Assembly (NCBI GenBank): GCA_947166275.1
Contig: CAMVDP010000011.1
Location: 1-55,784 of the forward strand
Source: an uncultured Clostridia bacterium
GTDB taxonomy: Bacteria; Bacillota; Clostridia; Oscillospirales; Ruminococcaceae
DNA: 55,784 nt
Direction: 5' to 3'
In this document: positions 19,531 through 28,339 of the stretch, in pieces
Layout of the letters: every line of letters starts with the position of its first letter
How positions within the stretch are numbered: position 1 is the stretch's first letter
The notes under the pieces: model-generated
What the model was told of the DNA's origin: nothing
What the model saw: the letters and a program-made list of their open reading frames with translations, nothing else
The model's database searches: none
Translations under genes and position numbers: made by a program

Positions 19531-21252
19531 GTGTTCGATTTGAAAAAAGAGAGAAAGATAAAGAGAAAGGGCAAACTTGAACGCAAGATCATCATAAGTA
19601 TGATCATCATATTTATGATTGTTATGATCTCGACCTGTGCCACGGTCTTTATTGTATTTGTCGGTGAAACGGTCGTCGAGCAGCAGGAAAAGCTTATGGA
19701 TATCGCGGCTTTTGCCCCCGATTATGTGGACAGATTTTATTCCGAGGATGAGTTGCAGAATATGTCGGAAGACGAAGTTGAGCGTGCGGGCGAAGCGATC
19801 ACCGATTATGGGGAATTTATCGACAACTGGCTGGAAAATGGTCCCGATGACCATTATTATGAAGTGAAAAAACGCTTACAGATAGGAATGGCGGAACAGA
19901 ATCTGAGCGATATATTTATCTACAAGGCCGCACGTGACGAAAAGGGCAATGTCCTGAATGACATGACCGTCGTCATTGATTTACCTGACCGCAACGGAAA
20001 CTATTATGATCTCGGTGAGAATTTCGGGCAGAGTCAGGCCTTCGAGACCGTGAAAAATGTATATGAGACCGGCAAAAGTCAGAATTATAACCGTCTCGCT
20101 ACTGTTGACAGAGAAACGTTCCTTGTCGCGTATGTTCCCCTGAAATACGCGGACGGGACAGTGTGTGCCGTCATGGGTCTTGAGGTGGACTTCACCAGAA
20201 TAATCATAACAATGATCGGCAATTACTATGTCCTTATCATAGACGCGGCTTTGAACTTCATGATATTCGGTATAGTTGCGTACCTGTTCATAAAGATAAG
20301 CGTAGTAAAGCCTGTAGGTATCATATCCTCGCACATGAACAGATTTGTTTCCAATGAGGGTACGCTTGTTTTCGAGCCGATAAGCGAGATACACACCAGG
20401 GATGAGATCGAGCAGATGGCAGACGACTATAACCTTCTCGCCCAGCGTACCATTGACTATACCAAAAACCTTGAGATAAAGACCACTGAAGAGGAAAGAC
20501 TCAAGGTCGATCTCGATGTTGCCAGCAAGATAAGAAGTGTTATATCGAGTGATATCGCATATCCTGCATTTCCCGAACGCTCGGATTTTGATCTGTGTGC
20601 GAGTCTCAGGTACACTATGTACAACAGGTGCAGCTTCTGTAACTACTTTTTCACGGATACCAACCGCCTGTTGATAGTAGTCGGTGAACCGCTCGGAAGC
20701 AACATCGCTTCCATGATATTCTCTGTGCTTTCGATGTCTTACATAAAGAGCTTCGCGAAAATGGGATTTGAGCCGTATAAGATCGCCGCGGAGACAAATA
20801 ATGAACTGTGCAGCGTCGAGAAAAAGGACGCAGGTCTCACCATCGGTGTTATACTCGCGGATATCGATCTGAAGACCGGCTCGATGAAGTATGTCAACGC
20901 GGGCATGCCGCCTATGCTCATCAAAAAACCGGGTGAGAATTTCGTTCTCGACAAGCCCGATAAGCCGTTCAGCCTCGGACAGATGCGCGGTGTTTCTTTT
21001 GAGCAGAAGACCATACAGCTGTATCAGGGAAGCACTATCGTATTCACTTCTCTCGGCGTTTCCGAGATGAGCAGTCCAAAAGGAAAAAAATACGGGTTTG
21101 ACAGGCTTGTGAGCGTTATGAACAAGATCTCGGGAAATGTGTATGACCTCGACAAGACGATAAACGAACTCGACAAAGATCTCGACGAATACAGAGACGA
21201 TGCCGCCGTTACGCTCGATACCGCGATACTCGGTTTCAGGTATTTCGGTTAA
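19531..21252 (+). CDS. Membrane sensor with degenerate PP2C (SpoIIE-like) domain
   Basis: The 573-aa protein has a transmembrane helix (about 20-44), an extracytoplasmic sensor region (about 45-225), a second helix (about 228-256), a HAMP-like linker and a C-terminal SpoIIE/PP2C fold. Compared with the intact homologue at 42764, metal motifs are lost: GGDFYD is replaced by CSFCNYFF, ADVSGKG by VGEPLGSN, and YTDG by FTSLG; only the final DDAAVTL is kept. It is probably a pseudophosphatase. The GTG at 19531 has no clear ribosome binding site; TTG at 19540 lies six bases after GGGGTG and may be the true start. Confidence 0.8.
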   Translation: MFDLKKERKIKRKGKLERKIIISMIIIFMIVMISTCATVFIVFVGETVVEQQEKLMDIAAFAPDYVDRFYSEDELQNMSEDEVERAGEAITDYGEFIDNWLENGPDDHYYEVKKRLQIGMAEQNLSDIFIYKAARDEKGNVLNDMTVVIDLPDRNGNYYDLGENFGQSQAFETVKNVYETGKSQNYNRLATVDRETFLVAYVPLKYADGTVCAVMGLEVDFTRIIITMIGNYYVLIIDAALNFMIFGIVAYLFIKISVVKPVGIISSHMNRFVSNEGTLVFEPISEIHTRDEIEQMADDYNLLAQRTIDYTKNLEIKTTEEERLKVDLDVASKIRSVISSDIAYPAFPERSDFDLCASLRYTMYNRCSFCNYFFTDTNRLLIVVGEPLGSNIASMIFSVLSMSYIKSFAKMGFEPYKIAAETNNELCSVEKKDAGLTIGVILADIDLKTGSMKYVNAGMPPMLIKKPGENFVLDKPDKPFSLGQMRGVSFEQKTIQLYQGSTIVFTSLGVSEMSSPKGKKYGFDRLVSVMNKISGNVYDLDKTINELDKDLDEYRDDAAVTLDTAILGFRYFG

Positions 21253-21262
21253 CGGAGGAGAT

Positions 21263-23485
21263 ATGGAAGTTACAAGTCTTTATGAAGCTTTTTTCGATCT
21301 GCGGGATGCTCTGAAACCATATACCAATGACCGGGAGGCTCTCAAGGATCTGTTTTCATACCTTGACCTTTGCTTCACGCTTGTTTCAGTCGCCAAGGGG
21401 TTCGGAGGCGACGGTTTCCCGAGCCGCGACGAAACAGGCTTCGCTTTCGGAATGTCTGTGTCGTCCGGAGACCTCGGTGAGATACTTACCGCCGGGCGTG
21501 ACAGCGGTGCTCGTGACAGGCTTTCCGATGAAGCCAAGGCACAGGAGGAGAGTGCGTATCTGCATATCGAGATGAGAAAGAAGCGCGCTCTCAAGAGAGA
21601 TTTCATGCCGCGGTTCGATGTCGTATGCCTTAAATTCGGGCTGAATGAGTTTGAACGGTTTGCGCTGCTGCTTGCGCTTTCGGTCGAGTATGACAGAAAG
21701 TATGAGGCAGTCTATACCTACCTACACAACAATATGTCGGATTTCTATCCGACAAAATGGCTGGCAATACGACTGTACGGATACATCTTCGGATATGACG
21801 GGAGCTATGCGGGAATGATAAACGGGACCTCTCCGCTGTGCAGATTTCTGTGTGAGCGCTCCGGAAAACGCCGTGACAGGGGTGAGAGCGCACAGAGACT
21901 GCTGCTGTCTCCGCGTGTGACTTCATACATACTCGGCACCAATGACATCGACAGGACACTCAGTGAGTACTGCCGCATCTATCAGGAGCCGAACGATAAG
22001 GATTACGTGCCGATAAGAACTGACAGCCTGCGGTTCATAACACGGACGTTTGTCGGCAAAGCTTTCAAGAAGGATATGAGATTCGCGCTCAACATTTACG
22101 GACCGTCGGGTGTCGGCAGAAGGACTGCCGCAGGGATCGCCGTAAAGTCGGTGTCGCTGAATATGCTCGATGTGGATCTGTATAAGCTGATCACTTTCGG
22201 GTATGATGATATACTGCAAAGGCTCGACGGCATATACACAGAGACCATGCTGCTCGGTGCGATACCGTGCTTCACGGTAGACGCGGAGCTCACGGAGCCG
22301 GACGGTGAAGGCGGAACAAGGCGATCACCCATAGCGGACAAGGTGAAGAGAACGGCGGAATATATCGCTTCGGTATTCGGTTTCTTCTTCTGGATAACGC
22401 CGGAAAAGAGCGATGTTTTTGCAAAAATGGATATCGGGTTCGTGAGCGTGGAGCTGCCGATGCTGACCGCAAACGAACGAAGGCAGTTCTGGGAAATGTA
22501 CATCGGTGTGCACCCCGATAACGGGGTATTCTCCAATCAGTATATACTCACGCCGTCGAATATCCGCAAGGCGGCATACACTGCTATAGATATCGCGGTG
22601 TCGGAAGACACGGATATCACGAGAGATATCGTATCACGGAGCGTGCGTATGCAGTCGGTGAACCAGCTCGGTGCCTACGCGGTGAAGATCAACGCTGTGT
22701 TCACGTGGGATGATCTCGTAGTGAGCGATGAGCAGAAGCGCAGGATGAAGATGATTTGTGACCAGGTCAAGTACCGCAGCGTCGTTAATGAGGACTGGGG
22801 TTTCCGGAGAAAGTCGCCCTATGGACGCGGACTCTGCGCACTGTTCTATGGCTCGCCAGGTACCGGAAAGACAATGGCGGTGCAGGTCATGGCGAATGAG
22901 CTCGGACTCGACCTCTATCGCATCGACCTTTCACAGCTCACAAGCAAGTACATCGGAGAAACGCAGAAGAACATCAATTCGCTGTTCAACAAAGCAAAGA
23001 ATATCAATGCGATGCTGTTTTTCGATGAGGCGGACTCGATGTTCGCAAAACGCTCGGAGGTAAAGGATGCGAATGACCGCTATGCCAATGCCGATACAGC
23101 GTTCCTGCTGCAGAAGCTTGAAGATTACGAGGGTATTACGATACTTGCAACGAACTATGTCAATAATATTGATGATGCCTTCAAACGAAGGATAAAATTC
23201 ATGATAAACTTTGTGTTCCCGACACCGGATGTGCGGCTGATGCTATGGAAGAAGATACTTCCCGAAGACGCGCGGATCGATGAGCAGATAGACTTTGAAT
23301 TCTTCGCGGAGCGCTTTGAGCTTTCGGGAAGCAATATCAAGGAGATACTGACAAATGCCGCGTATCTTGCGGCAGCAGAGGGAAAGGGAATACGCAACTG
23401 TCATATCATCGAGGCGGTGAAGCTCAACTTCTCGAAGTATGGCAAGATACTTACCGACAGCGATTTCGGCTATCTCGGTATCTGA
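21263..23485 (+). CDS. CIS AAA+ ATPase 1 (Pvc15-like)
   Basis: This 740-aa ATPase has a C-terminal katanin/FtsH-type AAA+ domain with Walker A (GSPGTGKT, about 530), Walker B (LFFDEAD, about 585) and a sensor/arginine-finger region (ILATNYVNNIDDAFKRR). About 250 residues earlier is a second P-loop-like motif with Arg in place of Lys (GPSGVGRRT, about 280), suggesting a degenerate N-terminal AAA domain. CIS clusters carry such ATPases, proposed to act in assembly or recycling. ATG 21263 follows GGAGGAG; the longer frame from 21200 overlaps the upstream gene and is rejected. Confidence 0.92.
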   Translation: MEVTSLYEAFFDLRDALKPYTNDREALKDLFSYLDLCFTLVSVAKGFGGDGFPSRDETGFAFGMSVSSGDLGEILTAGRDSGARDRLSDEAKAQEESAYLHIEMRKKRALKRDFMPRFDVVCLKFGLNEFERFALLLALSVEYDRKYEAVYTYLHNNMSDFYPTKWLAIRLYGYIFGYDGSYAGMINGTSPLCRFLCERSGKRRDRGESAQRLLLSPRVTSYILGTNDIDRTLSEYCRIYQEPNDKDYVPIRTDSLRFITRTFVGKAFKKDMRFALNIYGPSGVGRRTAAGIAVKSVSLNMLDVDLYKLITFGYDDILQRLDGIYTETMLLGAIPCFTVDAELTEPDGEGGTRRSPIADKVKRTAEYIASVFGFFFWITPEKSDVFAKMDIGFVSVELPMLTANERRQFWEMYIGVHPDNGVFSNQYILTPSNIRKAAYTAIDIAVSEDTDITRDIVSRSVRMQSVNQLGAYAVKINAVFTWDDLVVSDEQKRRMKMICDQVKYRSVVNEDWGFRRKSPYGRGLCALFYGSPGTGKTMAVQVMANELGLDLYRIDLSQLTSKYIGETQKNINSLFNKAKNINAMLFFDEADSMFAKRSEVKDANDRYANADTAFLLQKLEDYEGITILATNYVNNIDDAFKRRIKFMINFVFPTPDVRLMLWKKILPEDARIDEQIDFEFFAERFELSGSNIKEILTNAAYLAAAEGKGIRNCHIIEAVKLNFSKYGKILTDSDFGYLGI

Positions 23486-23501
23486 ACGGAGGAGTGCTGT
23501 A

Positions 23502-24005
23502 ATGGAAACAGACGCAATAAGAGAATACCTGAAAATGCTTCTGAACGTTTTCGAGGAAAACAATAAGAGCGCGGAGCTGCAGGAGACCGATGACGGTCCC
23601 GTGCTTTTGTGCTCTGTGGAGTCGCCTTTCGAGGCCGGTAAAGAGATCGGTTATCAGTTCTCGATGATGCCGCTTGAGGAGGAGCTCCTTGCCTATGAAG
23701 TGATGATGTTCGTATTCAGCGATATCGAGGCGGATAAGCTTTCCGGGCTTGCTCCGCTGATATCGGCGATCAACGACCGGGTAGCGCTCGGAAGCTTCAG
23801 AGTCTTCGAGGACGGAGGCTCGGTAATGTTTGTACAGGGCGCTGTGATCGATGAGACGCTCGATGTGAGTACTGTGACGGCAATGCTCGCAAAGACGGTC
23901 GGTATTATGGAAAACACTGTGGCGAATGCAGGTGAGTATATCCACCGCGCACTGAAAGGTGAGAGCGTCGATCTGCTGATCGGCGGGCTCGACAGGGAGG
24001 AATGA
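23502..24005 (+). CDS. YbjN-like protein 1 (secretion-chaperone fold)
   Basis: The 167-aa acidic protein resembles the YbjN/T3SS-chaperone-like fold: alpha-beta-beta-beta-alpha with the pattern LISAINDRVALGSFRVFEDGG and VIDETLDVSTV. It is a paralogue of the next gene, which has equal length and a matching central stretch (GSF ... G ... VIDE). ATG 23502 follows CGGAGGAG; the longer frame from 23439 overlaps the ATPase gene. A chaperone for a CIS protein is an inference from fold and position before the candidate cargo gene. Confidence 0.65.
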   Translation: METDAIREYLKMLLNVFEENNKSAELQETDDGPVLLCSVESPFEAGKEIGYQFSMMPLEEELLAYEVMMFVFSDIEADKLSGLAPLISAINDRVALGSFRVFEDGGSVMFVQGAVIDETLDVSTVTAMLAKTVGIMENTVANAGEYIHRALKGESVDLLIGGLDREE

Positions 24006-24008
24006 GTT

Positions 24009-24512
24009 ATGAGTGAAGCATGGGATAAGGAACTTCTTGACGAGCTCGAAGAGGTCTTCTCCGAAGCCGGGATGAATGCGTTTATTGATGAGATAAGCGG
24101 AACGAATGCTGTCGTTGTCGAGTATGACGGTTTCAATGCCGTGGAGGACTGCAATGTTTCGGTGGTGCATCCGACCGATGATGCTACTGCGGTGTCAGTG
24201 CTTATAACTGTGAGGTCCGAGCTCGGTGAGAAAGCGTCGGAGGATATTGCGGCGCTGCTGCCGTATCTTAACAAGTACCTGACTGTCGGCAGCTTCGGCA
24301 TAACCCGGGAGAACGGCTACTTCTGGTTCGGCAGTACATTCGTGATAGATGAGGATATCGATCGGACGAGACTGCTTCGAATCATTGCGGCCAATATCGA
24401 TATCTGTGTCGGGACCGCTGAAGAGGCGATAGCGCTTACAGCGCTGATGTTAAACGGCGAACAGTCTGTAACTGAACTGATGAATGAGGATACCGCGATA
24501 ATCCAGTTCTGA
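24009..24512 (+). CDS. YbjN-like protein 2
   Basis: The 167-aa protein is a diverged paralogue of the preceding gene: both share L-x-x-L-N...V-GSF-x-x-x-x-x-G and F/A-VIDEDID-type segments (here TVGSFGITRENGYFWFG, FVIDEDIDRT). It is acidic and soluble with no signal peptide. The gap to the upstream stop is three bases and to the downstream start 17 bases, so the two paralogues and the 558-aa gene are co-translated. A chaperone role is inferred, not shown. Confidence 0.65.
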   Translation: MSEAWDKELLDELEEVFSEAGMNAFIDEISGTNAVVVEYDGFNAVEDCNVSVVHPTDDATAVSVLITVRSELGEKASEDIAALLPYLNKYLTVGSFGITRENGYFWFGSTFVIDEDIDRTRLLRIIAANIDICVGTAEEAIALTALMLNGEQSVTELMNEDTAIIQF

Positions 24513-24529
24513 CCCGGAGGGCACACAAT

Positions 24530-26206
24530 ATGGCAAAAAATAAACTGAATGAGCCTGAAATGATAGAACTGCAGGATATGTCACACAGCACTGAAGCAGT
24601 TCCGGAAGAGCAGGAGAATAATTCGCCCGTTTCAGAAGCTGCGGCAGAAAGTGATGCGGCAGCCGGGGAAGTGACCGTGGTCGAAAAGAATGACGGCGGT
24701 GCCAGCAGGTCGGAGCTCCTGAAGCGTCTTCTCGTTGATAAATACAGATCCGACAAAGGTGAAAACGATAAGGGCGGCGAAAAGACAGAAAAGAAAAAGA
24801 AAAGCAAGCTTGAGACTGCGATAAGCATCGGTGAGCAGGCGGAAGCTGCCGCGGGAATGTATGACAACGATAAGGGTGTCGTCGCAAATCTGGGAACTAT
24901 CGGAGAAAAACTTGCAGATAAATGGGTGAGCAGCAAGACCGGAGAGTCCGCTGACGAAAAGAAAGATAACAAAGAGGCAAAGAAAAACCCGGACAGTGCT
25001 GTCTTGCAGGGCGTGAAAGAGCTTGCCACCGAGGTCTTGTCGGATAAGAAGTCCGAGGGCGAAAAGAAGACCAACAGTGACAAGAAGGACGAGAAACCTC
25101 TTCCGATCAAGGAGCTCGCACAGGGTGTTACCGGCGCATACACCAGTACTATGAAATCCATATCGAGTCTGTTCGCCGCGAAAAAATCAAAGAGCCGCCG
25201 CAACAAAGTGCGCGGAAGGATACAGGGCGTACAGCATATGATGAATGCCTTCGGCGGCTTGTCCGGAGGAGCGGGTGCACTGCTGAAATCCGGACAGGTG
25301 GGCAGCGGTTCCGATCTGAAGATCGCGGGTGATGTGCTTTCCGGTGCTGTCGGCGGATTCAAAGCGTTGAGCGCTGTTATGGGGCTTATCGGTGATAAGC
25401 ATGCGAGAACGCAGTCGAAAAAGATCGCCGAAGACGCTGCCGCGTTCACCAAGGACTCCAACAAATTTGCGAAGCTTGCCGAAAGCACCGAGGAAGTAAA
25501 GCGACTCAAAGAGACCAAGGGAACGGCAGACCCCGAAGAGTATGAGCGTGATCTTGCGAAAGCCAAAAAGAGCCGCAGCACCGCAAAGGCGAACAAGCTC
25601 GCCATGGCTATCGCAAGCAAGTTCAACAAGCAGAAAAGCGAGACTTCCAGCAAGGGCATCGGCGATATCGTGACCGGTACCGCACAGATGCTGTCCGGTG
25701 CTTTTTCCGCGACGGGTGTGGCAAGTAACAGCGCTTTCAAGAACTATATCGGACCGGTGATCAGCAAGGGCTCGGCGATAGCGAAGAAAATGCTTGACGC
25801 GCGGGATAAGACCAAGGCGGCGGAAGAGAAGAAGAAGGCTATCGCGCTTAAAGCGGAGACTATAAAGGAGTACCTCGAAAGCAAGCGCACTAAAATAAAG
25901 GAGCAGGCAAAACTGGCGGCAAAGTCTTCCGAACTGTCCGATAATGAGCGTGATGTGATGGCAGAGGAACTTACGGATGAGGAATCAGACAAGATAGCTC
26001 TTGCAAGACTCGGTGTGTCGATCACGGATATGTCGTCGGACAAACCCGCGACGGAGGCCGAGCTGATGAGCGGTTTCGATTATGTGATAATGCGACGGGC
26101 ACAGAACATAATGAGCTCGGAAAACAAGGACGAGCTTCTGGATGCGCTCATGCTGTCGCATGATGCCACCGCCGAGGACGTAGCGGAGGCACTGAAGGGC
26201 GAATAA
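24530..26206 (+). CDS. Lys/Ala/Gly-rich CIS cargo or scaffold candidate
   Basis: No family is recognised in this 558-aa product. Residues 1-220 are highly charged and low in complexity (runs of Lys, Glu and Asp). Two Gly/Ala-rich weakly hydrophobic stretches follow (about 230-290, GGLSGGAGALLKSGQ and DVLSGAVGGFKALSAVMGLI; and about 380-415, GIGDIVTGTAQMLSGAFSATG), each capable of amphipathic helices. The C-terminal third is helical and charged. Position directly after two chaperone-fold proteins and between two AAA+ ATPases makes it the best cargo candidate in the cluster; a tape-measure role is an alternative. Confidence 0.6.
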   Translation: MAKNKLNEPEMIELQDMSHSTEAVPEEQENNSPVSEAAAESDAAAGEVTVVEKNDGGASRSELLKRLLVDKYRSDKGENDKGGEKTEKKKKSKLETAISIGEQAEAAAGMYDNDKGVVANLGTIGEKLADKWVSSKTGESADEKKDNKEAKKNPDSAVLQGVKELATEVLSDKKSEGEKKTNSDKKDEKPLPIKELAQGVTGAYTSTMKSISSLFAAKKSKSRRNKVRGRIQGVQHMMNAFGGLSGGAGALLKSGQVGSGSDLKIAGDVLSGAVGGFKALSAVMGLIGDKHARTQSKKIAEDAAAFTKDSNKFAKLAESTEEVKRLKETKGTADPEEYERDLAKAKKSRSTAKANKLAMAIASKFNKQKSETSSKGIGDIVTGTAQMLSGAFSATGVASNSAFKNYIGPVISKGSAIAKKMLDARDKTKAAEEKKKAIALKAETIKEYLESKRTKIKEQAKLAAKSSELSDNERDVMAEELTDEESDKIALARLGVSITDMSSDKPATEAELMSGFDYVIMRRAQNIMSSENKDELLDALMLSHDATAEDVAEALKGE

Positions 26207-26209
26207 AAT

Positions 26210-28339
26210 ATGCTTTCCAATGAACACAGGACCGATAACATGAACGGCGTTCCCGGCGGCTTTGTCCGCAGGGAACGTCCGGATATATGCGCTCCTCTCG
26301 GAGTTATAGCCTGCTGTGCCGGGTACGGAAAGAGCACGTATCTTGCGCAGCTCGCGGAAGATACCCCGGGGAGCGTGCTGATATCTCTCGCAGAGTATGA
26401 TGACTGCCCGGAGCGTATCGCCGCGCTGTTTTGCGGCGCGGAGCAGGGAGCTTCCGATTATGGGAATGTCTGCCTGTTCATAGAAAAAATGTCCGCTCAC
26501 TGCGGACTTGTTCTTGTTGACAATGCCGATGTTGTGACGGAGAAAACAGCGTCGGCGTTTTTGACGTTGCTGTGTGAAGCTGCCGCAGGCGGAAAGATAC
26601 GGCTGCTTCTGGCGGGGCGGGAGATCCCCGGATATGTGCTGAAATACCTGATGAACGGCGAAGCGGCACTTTACGGGATAGATGAGATGCGCTTCACACG
26701 CGCCGAAACAGAAGTATATCTGGATCTTCTCGGAAGACCGTACACCGACACTTACGCGAATATGCTTTACACTTACACCTGTGGCTGGTGCGCGGGAGTA
26801 GCGGCTGTGGCAAAGGCTGCCGCTGACGAAGATGACATCGCGGGATGCGTCGGACGCACTCTGCTCGAACGGTATATAAAATGCGAGATACTGTCGGGAC
26901 TGGACGAGGGGCTTTCCGAATACCTCGTGCTCTCGTCGTTCATCAGCCCGCATGACGCAGAATTTTCGTCAGCGGTGTTCCGCGTTAGCGACGGTCCGGA
27001 GCGTGCGGACAGGCTCGTCACGCGTGGAGTGCTCTCGCGCGGAGAGGATGGAGCCATACTCCTTCCGGGCGTTATGAGAGATGTGCTTGCAGCGACTCTG
27101 TCTCCGGAGCGTAAACGCAGTCTTACCGATCGTGCGTCAGCGTATTTCATCAAGGAAAAGCGCTTTGCGGAGGCTATCAGGTTGTTCGATGTGAGCGGCA
27201 ACGCCGCTGCTGCAGAGCGAATACTGAAGAACTACGGTGAGCGGTTCCTTGAGAATTATGAATTTGAGCTGGTCGGCTACTGCGGCGATATCATCGCAAA
27301 AAACGGCGGCAGCAAGGACCCGGAGGTGCTCGGGATCCTTGCGCAGTATTACTACTACTGCGGTGACACCGTGCGCATGGAAGCGGCGTTCAACATGGCG
27401 GACAGTATGTTCGGTCGCGAGAACCGTTACAGCGTTTGCAGAAAACTGTACAACGGACTGATGCGATATGAGGGCAACCGTGAGCTGTATACCGCGAATG
27501 TGAAGAGCGCCTGCGAGTACCTCGAAGCAAACTCGCTGCCGCTGCCGTTCCTGCATCAGAAGGAGCTCGAAACACTCGCGGAAATAAACCGTGAGAGTGA
27601 TGACAGCGGAAAGCTGCACGTATACCGTTTCGGCATGCTGCGTTTCACTGTGGGTGACACCGAGATACAGTGCAAGAGCCGTAAGAGCCTTGAGCTGATC
27701 GCGTACATGCTTGAGCGAGGCGGAAAGCCTGTCCCGAGAGAGGATCTGCTGAATATGCTCTGGAGCGGCGATATCCCGGTGAACGCGGTCGCGATGCTGC
27801 ACAATGTTATTTACGGGCTGCGACGGGAGCTTACACCGTACGGACTTGAAAATGTGCTTATCTACAAAAACAAGTGCTATATGCTGGATATGTCGATGAT
27901 AGCGGAGGATGACAGGGATATCCTTGAGGTGTGCGATGCCGCGGACAACTGTGACAAGAAGAAGCTCGCGGCGCATGAGAACGTGCTCGAAACATACTGG
28001 GGACGATATCTCGGAGTCAGTGACAGCCGTGGTTCACAGGAGCGCAAGGAGTATTACGACCGCTGCTTCGTGAATGCTTCGCTGATGGCGGCGGAGCTGT
28101 GCAGGGAGCGCGGGGACCGTGAGCGGGAGCTGATGTTCCTCAACAACGCGTCGGAGACCGATCCGTTCTCGGAGCAGATAGTGTGCAGCTACATGATGTG
28201 CTGCTTCGCTCTCGGCAAGCCGGATAAAGCGAAGAAAAAATACGACAGCTACGCTAAGCTTATCGACGAGGAGCTTGGCATTACGCCGAGCAAGTGGCTC
28301 AAAAACGAGTTCCTGTCCGGCTTTGCGAATGATACTTGA
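26210..28339 (+). CDS. STAND NTPase - winged helix - BTAD transcription regulator
   Basis: The 709-aa protein combines an N-terminal MalT-like STAND ATPase (Walker A AGYGKST at about 36-42; Walker B-like LVLVDNAD at about 100; RLLLAGR), a helical-repeat middle, an OmpR-type winged helix (about 474-570, FGMLRFTVGDTEI ... VPREDLLNMLW ... VAMLHNVIYGLRREL) and a C-terminal BTAD domain (about 580-705). This is the layout of SARP/AfsR-like activators, with the DNA-binding part C-terminal to the ATPase. It starts three bases after the upstream stop. It is the only obvious transcription factor of the CIS and a candidate to bind the repeats before the sheath gene. Confidence 0.85.
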   Translation: MLSNEHRTDNMNGVPGGFVRRERPDICAPLGVIACCAGYGKSTYLAQLAEDTPGSVLISLAEYDDCPERIAALFCGAEQGASDYGNVCLFIEKMSAHCGLVLVDNADVVTEKTASAFLTLLCEAAAGGKIRLLLAGREIPGYVLKYLMNGEAALYGIDEMRFTRAETEVYLDLLGRPYTDTYANMLYTYTCGWCAGVAAVAKAAADEDDIAGCVGRTLLERYIKCEILSGLDEGLSEYLVLSSFISPHDAEFSSAVFRVSDGPERADRLVTRGVLSRGEDGAILLPGVMRDVLAATLSPERKRSLTDRASAYFIKEKRFAEAIRLFDVSGNAAAAERILKNYGERFLENYEFELVGYCGDIIAKNGGSKDPEVLGILAQYYYYCGDTVRMEAAFNMADSMFGRENRYSVCRKLYNGLMRYEGNRELYTANVKSACEYLEANSLPLPFLHQKELETLAEINRESDDSGKLHVYRFGMLRFTVGDTEIQCKSRKSLELIAYMLERGGKPVPREDLLNMLWSGDIPVNAVAMLHNVIYGLRRELTPYGLENVLIYKNKCYMLDMSMIAEDDRDILEVCDAADNCDKKKLAAHENVLETYWGRYLGVSDSRGSQERKEYYDRCFVNASLMAAELCRERGDRERELMFLNNASETDPFSEQIVCSYMMCCFALGKPDKAKKKYDSYAKLIDEELGITPSKWLKNEFLSGFANDT

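Noticed and set aside
21200-21262. Extended N-terminus of the first AAA+ ATPase
   Set aside because: It lies within the end of the PP2C-like gene; ATG 21263 has a strong GGAGGAG site.
24436-25740. 434-codon minus-strand open frame
   Set aside because: Antisense to the Lys/Glu-rich 558-aa gene; Ser/Phe/Leu-rich as expected for the complement; no domain or start signal.
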